Below are positions 22,701-33,424 of a stretch of DNA of 64,000 nucleotides, piece by piece. Below the pieces are notes generated by a model. The model was not told the origin of the DNA. It made no database searches and saw only the letters and a list, made by a program, of their open reading frames with translations. The translations under genes and the position numbers were made by a program. Numbering within the stretch: the first letter of the stretch is position 1; each line of letters opens with the position of its first letter. This DNA is from Liquidambar formosana (lineage: Eukaryota > Streptophyta > Magnoliopsida > Saxifragales > Altingiaceae), in NCBI GenBank assembly GCA_039720395.1, contig CM077828.1, positions 30,314,069 to 30,378,068 of the forward strand, read 5' to 3'.

Positions 22701-23306
22701 TCATTCATTACTACAAACTAGTAGTTTAGCTTCAAGCCTCCTTTGTTTGTTGACCCTTGCAATGAAATCATCTGCCCTTTTGTTTAATTCATCAGTGAGC
22801 TCTTCTTCTCCATCTGAATCCTCTCTTTCCTTCCCTACTTCTATTTTTTCTTCTTCCCAGCTTTTCCTTTCTATTTGCTTTCCATCTTCACAAATAATCT
22901 TCTTTACTTCCTCTTCTAAGGACATCTCCAATTTTCTCTCTTTCTTGTCTTCAACAGCATGACAACTTCTAAGGCTTTGAATGCGGTTTATGTACTCATC
23001 GTAGTACAAATTGCCAGCCAAAGAAGAGTCCGAAGGGAAGCTCTTTGATCCTCCAACGAGGATGATAACGATAAGGTTTCCTACGAGGAACAAAAACTTG
23101 GAACTGAGGCACAGAGAACCTAGTTTTGGGAGAGTGACAAATAAGAAAACGTTCATGGAAGAACATAGGGACGGATACCAAAAAGGGCTGGAACAAAACA
23201 GGCTACATGCCAATGCTGTCAAAAAATAAAGGAAGACATTGTTTAGAAGTTGGTGCTTCTTGTACTTGTGGATGGCTTGAATCTTTTCTATATTGACAGG
23301 ATCCAT
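22701..23306 (-). CDS. DUF4408/DUF761 plant protein
   Basis: Single-exon gene of 201 aa. ATG at 23306-23304 starts MDPVNIEKIQAIHKYKK, matching the usual N-terminus of plant DUF4408 proteins. Two hydrophobic stretches follow (about residues 22-40 and 50-84, with LFVTLPKLGS and LVGNLIVIILVG). An acidic, lysine-rich linker comes next. The C-terminus has DELNKRADDFIARVNKQRRL, the DUF761 (cotton-fibre protein) motif, ending at TGA 22703-22701. Family function is poorly known; members are small, probably membrane-associated, and often stress-responsive. I chose this start because upstream in-frame codons look like leader. It is intact, unlike its duplicate at 9356-9847, and follows copy D in the same orientation, as in the ancestral unit. 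Confidence 0.85.
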   Translation of the reverse strand: MDPVNIEKIQAIHKYKKHQLLNNVFLYFLTALACSLFCSSPFWYPSLCSSMNVFLFVTLPKLGSLCLSSKFLFLVGNLIVIILVGGSKSFPSDSSLAGNLYYDEYINRIQSLRSCHAVEDKKERKLEMSLEEEVKKIICEDGKQIERKSWEEEKIEVGKEREDSDGEEELTDELNKRADDFIARVNKQRRLEAKLLVCSNE

Positions 23307-25271
23307 TATGAAAATAATGGTGAATTGCAAGAGGGGTTTTAAGGTGGTTTTGGAGGTATCTCTTTTATATGGAGGAAGGCTTAGAGGCAAAATTAAAAAT
23401 GAACCTTAGGGAGGATTGCCATCTGACAGAACATAGGGCAATGGAAACACTGCCTTATATAGTGGGGGAAAGGGTATTTTGGTAGGATTCAGCACATGCT
23501 GCTTTATTTTCCTTTTGTATATGAATTATGAAGATGTGCTTTTTGAAAAGCTATGAGAGATTGTTTAGTGTTTATTCGCTACTTTTATGTCAAGGCTACC
23601 CCCTGCTTTCCTCTAGTTGTTCATGATGGTTTTAGATCAAATTTGGAGTTCGAAATTACCCGTTATTAAAAATGGGGATTATGTGAGGTTTAGGTTCCTT
23701 TATCGCTCAGTAGATGACGACGAAAAAAATTTTAAAAAAATTTTAAAAAAAAAAAAAGGAGAGAGAGAACTTGGCAACAATTTTTAGAATTACAATCCCA
23801 CGAGCTTTGATTCGATACATTGTAATCATCATGTATGCCTGCTGATAGATCAAAACCCTGCAAGTCATTATTCTCTAGAGCTATATCTAATGGGATGTCG
23901 GCATCTGAAATTTTCTTAATTGATTCTGTTAATGCAATAGTGCATGTCATTGGTATGTGGTAAAGGAACCATGATCCTAGATGGTTTTGAACATCATAGG
24001 ATGTTCTCTTTTATTAATACCTACTTGCTTCTTAAGGTTACACAAACCCCATCAAGGGGAAACTCCACTTTGCATTATTTGGCCTTTTTTTTTCTTTCTC
24101 GGATGCTCACTGGATGAGAAGCGTGGGCTCTGTTAAAGGAGTTGGCTTTTCCTTGCATAATTGAACCAATAGAAGGCAACTTGTTGAGTGGAAGAAAAAA
24201 AGGGAAAGCTATTAGAAGACATACATGCACACCTCATGGAAGTGGGGATTTAAGTCATTGTTAGACTAGAGCGTGTTTCGTAACAGTGTAGAAGACCACA
24301 AACCTAGCCCTTTTTCCTCTTTCTTTATTTAATCTTTTGTCTGTGTGTGAGCGTAAAAACCTACCTTATTTTTTGTTTCTTCGTTTTTGTTAAATTTTTT
24401 GCTGTAAAAAACTAGCTTAATTATTTCATGTTTATTATACTTTTAGTAATTGCTAATCTGATGAATGAAAGCCATCCAACTGAGTTGCAAGCTTAAAACC
24501 ACTCCAAGCTAGTAAGTACAATTGATGCAAAGTGAGCAGCAGCTTTACCTGAGTCCAAAGATTAATTGGGTCATAGATACTTCGATCAACGAAAAATAAA
24601 GGAAAATTGGACCCAAAAAAAGAAAATAGAGAAGGTATCGAGACAGGTTTACTGACCTAAATCATGCTTGCTTTTTATAAACTAATAAATTACTCCATAT
24701 CTTCTCATATGTTTAATGTTTTTTTTATTGGCACTAGCATCTGGTTTTGAGAATTGTCATCGGTCCATGGACTCATATCCACTTTTGGGGGACAAATAAA
24801 TTGCCTCGGCCCAATACCTACCAGTAAATTAATTATCATACTTAAAAACGCATTTGCATAATAATATATTCATTAGGAGTGGTAATTGGTCGAGCAAGCC
24901 AACAAATCACTGCCAACAAGTGTGTTGACGTACATACCCACTTCTCATCTTAGTGATTCCTGCTGCTTTATTAGGTAGTGAAAGTGCCGAAGCTCTTTAG
25001 AAATATCTAGGGCAGATGTTTTCGGGGTGGGTTGTGGTGAGGTAATCAAGCATGATTTGAGTTCGGCATGGTAGGTGATCTTTGGGCTTGCATTGGTGAG
25101 TGCCTTTGAAGTCTAAGTAACTAAATATTTTTTAGTGCTAACCCTTTCCTTCACTCTTTAGACCATATATTATGGCTGCCTCTGTTGATTATTTGAGTAT
25201 AGATGAAGGAATGGACATGCTTTTGCTAAAGTAAGATTTCCTAATTTTTTTAAAGAGATCCTTTACGATTC

Positions 25272-25309
<38 letters not shown>

Positions 25310-26862
25310 TGCATGAATATATGGCATTTGAGGCCAAGTGCTAACTATATTAAAAATTGGCAATAATGATTATTACTAGATTTTTAATTATTGTAGAAAT
25401 TTTGAGTAGACTTGCGGTTCATAGGTAGCATGCATGGGAAGAATGGTTTGTACATTAGAAAAGTTTTTGTTTGTTAACCCCGAGAGGGTAGTTCACTTGG
25501 TAAGAAATCACACAGCAAGAAGCAAAAATTCTTTACTCCTATACGTCTTAGACTTACTGATCCATAAGGGTTGTGATATCTCACTTAGGCATGAGGTTTC
25601 CTCAATTAGGGTTCCTAAATATATATATATATATAAAATAATAATAATAATAATTTTTGCTCTATTTGACCTCATATTACATTAGATGCCACCATTGGAA
25701 GCAGTTTTTTATTAATTTTTTTAATCAACTAACAAGTGGGCACAAGGCGCAAATGGAGAATAAAGTAGCATATTATTAAATTGACAAGAGGACATACTAA
25801 AATATACTTGGTTTTGGGGGTTAGACGAAACTTCATGGCAATATGGCATTGATCCAAAAGGGTTGGCTAATAAAGAATGATTGATTCTATTTTTAATTTT
25901 CCTGTAATCTCAAAAGAACGATCCATATTTAGTCTAAGTAAGCTCAGTAGCTGGACTGCTGGAGATGGCACTTTATTGGCTTTCCGCCAACAGAAAGGCT
26001 TTCTTGAAAGAGTATGATGTATGCGTACACAATAATACAAGATGCGATACATGTGTACGTGCATGTACACAATGGTACAACCAGTAAAATATATAATGGA
26101 AAAATGAAAAATACAGGCTAAAAAAGTAGAGAACAAAGAATAAAGAAAAACGAATTACAGGCTAAAAGCCACTGTTGTTGATAATTAAGAAGGTATGAGA
26201 TGCCAATCCCACGCACGCCCCTATGCAAAGGTGCCTTTTTTGCACGCGAGGGATTAGTGAAGATCGAGCAATGCTAGATGATCTTTAAAAATAAATAATC
26301 AAATAATAAATAAAAATCCAAAACATGATCCAAACACTAAAAAAGTATAGAAAATATGAGACCCATATTCTATATATTAGAACTTGGGTCATCTTTTGAG
26401 TCATTAAGTATTTTTAGATGGAAATTTTCTTGAAAGAAAAGACTTCTGATGTGTGATTGATCTCAAGCAGACACCATGCCAATACAAGCAGCAAGAGTTG
26501 AAGCCAAAGTCTCTGAATTATGTTATCCATTCTCTTGTCTGTGAGAAATTTTACCTTAATAATATAGTGCTAAATGACATGAACTCAATTTTACCCTTTA
26601 CTAAAAGTTGTGAAATAAATCCCAAACCTAAAGCTTTATAAGAAAGAAAAATGCTTATTAATTGACTCATATTACTGAGTACACTAACCCATCATTTTGG
26701 CTAAGTCTCACACGTCATTAATGTATGGACCGATCAAATTGGTCAATAATATGAGTCAAATAGTATTACTCTAGTAAAAATGAGTACATCATGTAGGTGA
26801 ATACATATCAGCTTTAGATTAAGCCCATGAAGCTAAGCCCAAGGCCTGTGGGTTTCAGAAAA
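23307..26862. other. Intergenic region
   Basis: No gene I can support. Contents: a GA microsatellite at 25276-25306, TA/AAT simple repeats at 25620-25653, and assorted AT-rich sequence. A short minus ORF at 23732-23950 has no recognised domain. Confidence 0.5.
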
Positions 26863-27860
26863 GGGAGCGGCTATTGCAACCCCCCGAAGATATAAGTTCC
26901 CCCCCTCCCCAAAAAAAATTTCCCCACCCCCCAATTTACATACCCACCCCTCTTAAAGATTAAAATACCCCTCTTTCTAACCCTAACCCTTCTCACCCAC
27001 CCCACTCCCCCACACAACAGCCCGATAGAAAGGCGACGGTGATGGCGAGGAAGGAGAAGACTGGCAACGGCGACGGCGAGGACGGTAACGGTGACGTCCT
27101 CTTCTTTCTTCTTCTCTTCTTCTTTCTTTCTTTCTTTCTTTTTTTTTTTTTTTTTTTCCCTCTACTAGTCAAATCTGTGTGTTTTCCGGCAAAGGAGGTT
27201 TTTTTTTTCAAAACCTCCATTTTTTCCAGCAAAGGAGGTAAGATCTGTGGGAGAGGGGTGACAGCGATCACTTGCCTTCTCTTCTTCTTCTCTCTTCTTT
27301 CTTTCTTCTTCTTCTTTCTTTCTTTCTTTCTTTCTTTTTTTTTTTTTTCTTTTCTTTTTTTTTTTTTTTCTCTGCTAGTCAGATCTGTGGGAAAGGGGTG
27401 CGGGAGAAGGGGTTGGCAACGGCGACGGCGACGACCTGCCTTCTCTTTCTTTCTTTCTTCTTTCTTCATCTTTTTTTTTTTTTTTTTCTTCTCTGCTGGT
27501 CAAATCTGTGGGAGAGAAGTGTGGGAGAGGGGATGGGGGGGGGGATCCTCATCCATTTTTTCCGACAACAGGAGGGAAGAGAAAGAAAAGGAAAGAAAAA
27601 AAAGAGAGCTGCCAACGGGAGGGAAGATGATGATGAAAAAAAAAAAGAAAGAAAGAAAGAAAGAAGAAGGGTATGAAAGAGGGGTGCGTTTGCCTCGCCA
27701 TCGCGGGGTGGGTTGCCAGAGAAAATCACCGATGGGAGAGGGGTGTAGGAGAGGGGATGGGTGGGGGGTGTCCTTTTTGGTAATTTTGTATAATAATTTT
27801 TTTAATTAAAAAATATGAGGAGGCAGTTTATCAGTTTGGGGGGTTGCAATAGCCGTTCCC
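26863..27860. mobile_element. Mutator-like element with GC-richer, repeat-rich interior
   Basis: A 998-bp element with ends GGGAGCGGCTATTGCAACCC and the complement of GGGTTGCAATAGCCGTTCCC, flanked by the exact 9-bp repeat ttcagaaaa at 26854-26862 and 27861-27869. The interior has about three imperfect copies of a unit containing AGATCTGTGGGAGAGGGGTG, a GGCGACGGCGA tract, and long TTTCTTTC runs. The long Phe/Lys/Arg-rich ORFs on both strands are products of these runs, not genes. No transposase is seen. Confidence 0.85.
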
Positions 27861-27985
27861 TTCAGAAAATTGTCCACTTATGCATGAAAAGGTCAAAAAT
27901 CATGGGCCAAATGATCGACAGATGACACTTCCTGCCCTAGCGGGGCCTGATTTTTCCTTTTGGCAGCCATCCATGTTTAATGCAA

Positions 27986-28313
27986 AGGGGCCTCTATTGG
28001 CACCCCAAGAATTGTTGTTCATCCCCCATTTATTTTACATTTCAAGATTTTATGAAAAATAATAAATAAAAAAATTCATAAGAACTAGTTAGAAAATATT
28101 ATTTTGAACAATTTTATAGAAGAAATTTTTTCCAAAATCCACTTAAACGATAGATTTTGATAAAACATTCTTATACAGAATTGTTCAAAATGATGTTTTA
28201 CAGTGGATCACACGATTATTTTTCATAAAAACCTTTTATATTTTTCATAAAACTTTAAAATGTAAAATAATGGGGGATGAAAGGCAAGTTTCGGGGTGCT
28301 AATAAAGTCTCCC
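27986..28313. mobile_element. Foldback Mutator-like MITE
   Basis: A 328-bp element. The left end contains GGGGCCTCTATTGGCACCCC; the right end is its diverged complement. Flanked by ttaatgcaa at 27977-27985 and 28314-28322. Same terminal type as the element in copy B intron 1, and the same arm core. Confidence 0.85.
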
Positions 28314-28322
28314 TTAATGCAA

Positions 28323-29537
28323 TTAGGAGGAAAATAACCCTGGATGAGAGCTTATTGCTTGGGTGAAAGGGTGTCCTAAGGTTTTCGTACAAAATGGCCT
28401 ATTGGACCCATTGAGTCATGCAATGGGTTGAGTATGAGTGGGGAAATTTAAGGGTAAAATCCATCTCCACAAGGCCCCCGTGTCACTTATTTATTCTTTT
28501 CTTTTTTTTTTTTTCCAAACATGGATATCTCATATTTGAAGCCTGACTAATCGCAGCCGATCTCAGCTGATTCACAATTATAATCCAGTAAAATATTAAA
28601 TTGAAAAATCAGGTCAGTTCAAATTAAGAAAAAGCGATGGAAATTTCAAAGAATGTACAAGGTGTTGGCCATTTTTTGTTTAAACGAGGAAATTTTTTTT
28701 TTATTTATATTTATTTTTATAACGAGGAAGTGAATGTACAAGGTATTCACCAACATGAATGTTGCGTGAGTTGCCAAGGGCTCAGCCCTCTTGGTTAAGA
28801 AGCAGTTCTAGTGGGCTGTATTGCCAACTAAAGAAAGAAAAATTGTGACGGCCCACCACTTTAAAGATGGGCCTCCGGGATGGATGGGAAGGCCCACTAA
28901 CTAATGTGGTTCGGAACTTTGGAGCTTCATGCAACGACTATTAAGTCTATAATAAAAAAATTTAAATATAAAGAAATAGTGGGTTGTTGGATTAGAACCG
29001 AATCCTCAATAGCAACTTAATAAGTTAATGTCACATCTCCCCTACCCTTGCGAGGAGGTCCAGGCCGGTTCAATATGGGACCCTTCATTTTTCAATTTTC
29101 AATTTTCAATTTTGTTGACCCAGGGAGCGAGAAAATAATAAAACCGAGTGGCAGATTGGTCACTAGGGAGTGTAAGCCAGGGGCCCATTGAAGAACATGT
29201 CTCCATCATACAATCCAAGATTTATATGTCATTTCCATAGCCGTACATGTGGCAGATTAGTAGAAAAATGAAAAGTTACAAAAGGTCTTATGGAGTAGGT
29301 TTCATACTTGTACATGGGGATAAAGATCAACGCAACTATCAAAGGAAGGGCTACGCTAAAAGGGCAGAAGGTATGAAGAAGATCCACACAAGCCAAGGAG
29401 GAGAATCGAACCCCTTCTTCAATAAGCTTCGTGTTCCCCCTACAATCCATCAAAAGGCGTTACCTCATGAAAATATCAACAAACACGCCTACAAAATAAC
29501 AAGAAACAAATATTTGAGGAAAAAAATATAAATGAAT
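28323..29537. other. Intergenic region
   Basis: No gene seen. AT-rich with poly-T runs near 28500 and 28690 and a short tandem of TTTTCAA near 29090-29115. Confidence 0.5.
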
Positions 29538-30239
29538 TCAACTCACTTTCTTATGTGTAACGAAGTCTACGAACTTGTTCTTGCCCTTGCCACTGGTTGA
29601 GGTCCGATTCTGATGAGGCTGAGGCTGATGCTGATCTCCAAAACCATATTTCTTGATTTTCTCTCTCACGAACCTATCATATATGAAAGCTGCCCCTCTG
29701 GTTTGTGGCAAAACCAGCCATGCCACCAACAGCAGTTTCACATCGTACCAAATTGGTATCCTACAAACCCACCCCCAAAAAGAAAATCACTAGATTCAAT
29801 TCATTTCCAAAACTTATAATATTGGGTTTTTTCATCTATGATATATATTCTTACCATTCTAAGACGGGTTGGAGAAGCATCTCCACGAGGGTGAGGATCG
29901 AGTACAAAATCCAATAAGCAAGCCACTGCTCATCGTCCAATTTTGATGTGCTCTCTAGTGCTATCACTGACGCATATCTATAACCCAAATCGCATAAATT
30001 TAGCAGCTCATGATCAAATAAATTAGCAACCAAAAGAAAAAGAAAAAAATGAAAACCAACACTTACAAGGGGTACAGCAACATCGTCACCGGCCTGCATG
30101 TATTATCAAAAGAAATGGAAGTCAGGTAAACATGTTGAAAAACTTGAGCCCAACTATTAATAGGAAAAGGGGAGGAGGATTGAGAATTTTACCCAGCTAT
30201 GGTGTGGAGATGGGTGATCACAGTCCAAAACCGACCCAT
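29538..30239 (-). CDS. HVA22-like protein (TB2/DP1, REEP family)
   Basis: Four exons: 30239-30193, 30093-30067, 29977-29855, 29760-29538, GT-AG introns, 139 aa. The HVA22 family shapes ER tubules and is linked to vesicle traffic; barley HVA22 is induced by abscisic acid and stress. The protein starts MGRFWTVITHLHTIAGP, followed by the family core SKLDDEQWLAYWILYS, LLQPVLEWIPIWYDVKLLL and AWLVLPQTRGAAFIYD, then a short polar tail rich in Gln/His and Lys. Hydrophobic stretches at about 16-35, 43-60 and 70-85 form the membrane hairpins. The 27-nt second exon is small but needed to keep GPVTMLLYPLYAS in frame. The ATG is chosen because MGR-W matches the family N-terminus. ACGT-core boxes upstream suit ABA control. 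Confidence 0.92.
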
Positions 30240-30423
30240 ATTACTCTTTTCTTTGGATATTAGAATTTGATTTCACAAACAGGAGAGGTGGGTGAGAACA
30301 AAAGATCAGGAGAAAACTGGTTGATCAGTGAAGTCTAAAGGGTAGCGTAGGTCAGTAGGTGAATCAATGGGAAAAGGGTTTGGAGGGGGCAAAGTTGGGA
30401 AGAGCGGTGACGGTGATAGGTGG

Positions 30424-30683
30424 CGATTTATACGAAGCATTGTTCAGCCACGTGGCAGCAGGAGAGCCGCATCGGATTCTTCCTTAAACGTGTCGACTAG
30501 ATTAAAGCACCGCACCGGCCGGCCTGATCACTTGCCATTAAAATGAAAGCCCACCGCACCCTCCTATTTATTTATTTTTATTAAATTTATCTTCTTAATC
30601 TAATTGATGTCATGGGTTTTGTTCTTTTCCCAAAGCACAAGCCACGTGTTCAAGTAATTCATGCCGACAGTCGGTGACACGTG
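30424..30683 (-). promoter_or_regulatory. HVA22-like promoter: TATA box and ABRE/G-box cluster
   Basis: On minus, TATAAAT lies at 30432-30426, about 190 bases upstream of the ATG. CACGTG hexamers occur at 30449-30454 (extended as GCCACGTGGC), 30643-30648 and 30678-30683, plus ACGTGTC at 30488-30494. Four ACGTG cores within 240 bases match ABA-response elements known from HVA22 and other stress genes. Confidence 0.6.
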
Positions 30684-33229
30684 TCATCTAGGAAGGGTGT
30701 GTTCCATGTAGATCGAGAATTCGAGATTGAAGACAGGTGACTGTTTTCATTAAGTCGGCCAAAAGGAAAATGAAAGGATCAATGAACATGACCAAATGGA
30801 AATGCAGTTGTGTATTGGGCTGATATAGGCCGGTATTTGATCTACCCAACCCAGAATAGTTTATCAAGTATATATATATATATATATATTTTTTATTTCT
30901 TTTTCATTCGTTAGAAACTCACACACCCACACATACCCGGAGAGTCAAACTCTCGACTTCTCCCAAACCCCCCCCCCACACCTAATTGGATAGAAAATCC
31001 CATCTGAACTGCATATGCTCGGCGAATAGTTTATCAATTATAATACTAGTTTTCTAGTATGAATTCAAGAGTCACGACCATTAAGCCTCCACCTGTTCAT
31101 GCAATCTCTAACTCACAATCTTACATGATCATATGATGTGTTTTATTTTGGAGAGATGCACTTAAAATATGTCATCTTACTTAAGTAAATCCTCTCCTTT
31201 TTTTTCCTTTTTTTTTTTATTGACAATTAAGGGTATTACAAATCATATTCTCATTGAGGTTTTAGTTCAAACTAATTTTTTAACCGTTTGTGAGACACCC
31301 TATTAAACCAAACCGCCAATGATCTACAAGGAGTTCAAATGATGACCAGTAAAAAGCACACTTAAGACCTAACCACTCAATCAATCTTGTAGGCTTGTTA
31401 GGTCCTAAGTTTACACCCTTAGGGCCACATTATACTTGCTATATAGTAATGGACTTTAGAACATCTAATACTAGTCAATAAGTTGAAGGTTGAATCTCCA
31501 CCTCCTTTTTTGGAAAAAACATAGAGCCAGACTTAAGTATGTATATGATCTCATGCTAAAGCCATGTACTACCTTAAGATAACTTGGGCCAGGTTCTGGT
31601 TGGGTAACTGTACGTGTATCTCTAAACGCAAACCAGACCCAATTTTGAGCCTTAAATTCTTTAATGCTTTTATGCCCATTTTCCTTGTTTGAAAAAAAAA
31701 AAGAAAAAATTGTATTGGCATGGATTCTATATTAATAAATTGAATATCGATTATCGAAATGTGCAGGAATGGATGCTTGAAAATTAAAACAAGCCAAACC
31801 GATTAACCCAAGCCTGAGCAATGAGCTTGGATGGAGCTTAACTTAAAGCCCAGGTTAATTTGGACTTGGATTGAGGGTTTTTGACCCTAGATGAACCTCC
31901 TAAGTCCTAACCCACCCAAATTAACTTAGCTGGCCCAGCCCAATTTGCTGCTCCACACAGAAAAAACACACCTGATGTCCATAGATGATGGTTGATAGTG
32001 TCACCCATGAATGAAGGCATACCGTTGCAAAGAATGCAAATGTGAAGCAAATGAAGTTCAAGTGATCCCCATGAAATATGACAGGGTACCCATATACAGA
32101 CTTAATTTGATTTGATTTGATTTGTTGGGCTCATGTGTATCAAAAACATCACTGTCCAAAGGAGAAGAAAGAGAGTTACTACCTAGGCGACCACGCCAAC
32201 ACCGGGTAAACCTTATGCATCAACTAGCAAGCTTAATGATTGATTCAAGTCTTCACGATGTGATAGGCAGGTTTCATTTTCTCTTCACAAGTCAGCCATA
32301 AAAATTTAACCACGACACCCCCATCTTACCTGATCGTCTCTTTCACAAGGAATGATACCCACACGGTTCACTCTATATGATTGGAATCCATCCGTAATGT
32401 GGCAAACGATCAAGTAATCGAGGTGGTCCGTGTAGTATTTTTCTTGTAATCAAAGTATTAACCTTAAAACCTGGATTAAATCTATCTAAGGTCAACCATC
32501 CAAGATTTCAAGTTCAACACGGCATGAGTCTTAATTCCACACCTGATCACCATAAAATAAAACATACTCATCTTCCGGATTTGGCAACCAATGGCAGAGT
32601 GGTTCAGACTTTATAAAGTCACAATACTTGTTTGGGGCTTTACCCTTTTACCTTCCATATCCCAAAATGGACAATATAGGTGGGAGGCGGATGACCAATA
32701 CAACCATTTACCGGAATTTTCAATTTTCTCTCCCAAATCTTAACCACTTATAGTCTTAGAGGTAACCCCTTTTTTCTAGCACTGAAACATTAAATATTGG
32801 CACTGTAAGTCCTCGATCCATTTCTAATATTTTGTTTTATCCATACAAAAAAAAAAAAAAAAACTGCCCTTAACACCATGCAAACAACACCACTAAAATC
32901 TCTCTACATTTGCGTGTAAGCTAACGATGGAGAAACTCCCCATTTTCTCCCCCACCCATTAGAGTGGTTGACCTGCAAATCCCATCTCCCTCCTCTTCAA
33001 AATCCTTTTGTCACCACACACATTTTTAACGCCCATCTTCCCTTTCTTTTGTATTTGAAAATGGCTCTTCTTTTTTTCTAAATAAGTAGTTATACCTACT
33101 GATATTTGAAAATTTTCCATCTCTGACAACAAAGCAAACATGTCCTAGAAGCTACACCGCCCCTTCTCTTTCCACGCTTAAATTTTGTTGGTTTTATATT
33201 TTTACGTATAAACGTATGATTGTTTAGCA
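30684..33229. other. Intergenic region upstream of the FatB-like gene
   Basis: No gene seen. It holds a TA repeat at 30870-30889, short homopolymer runs and repeated TTTGATTTGATT near 32100-32125. No promoter element near 33230 is clear enough to call. Confidence 0.5.
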
Positions 33230-33390
33230 ATGACATCCATGGCAGCAACTAGTAATGCTAGATTATACTACCCGGAGCATTTGCACAAGGCAAAGAAAAA
33301 GAATGTGGCCATGGCCAGGGAAGTTTTGAGGACAGATTTATTTGTTCTAAGGATTGGAAGCATAAGGAAACAAAGTTTGTCTTTGAAAGC

Positions 33391-33424
<34 letters not shown>

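Noticed and set aside
25470..25660. SINE-like sequence (GGTAGTTCACTTGGTAAG) ending in TA/AAT repeats
   Set aside because: Only a weak A-box resemblance; no B box or target duplication.
26993..27809. Long open frames of Lys/Glu/Arg or Phe/Leu on both strands
   Set aside because: They arise from TTTC/GAAA runs inside a Mutator-like element. No domain and no codon structure.
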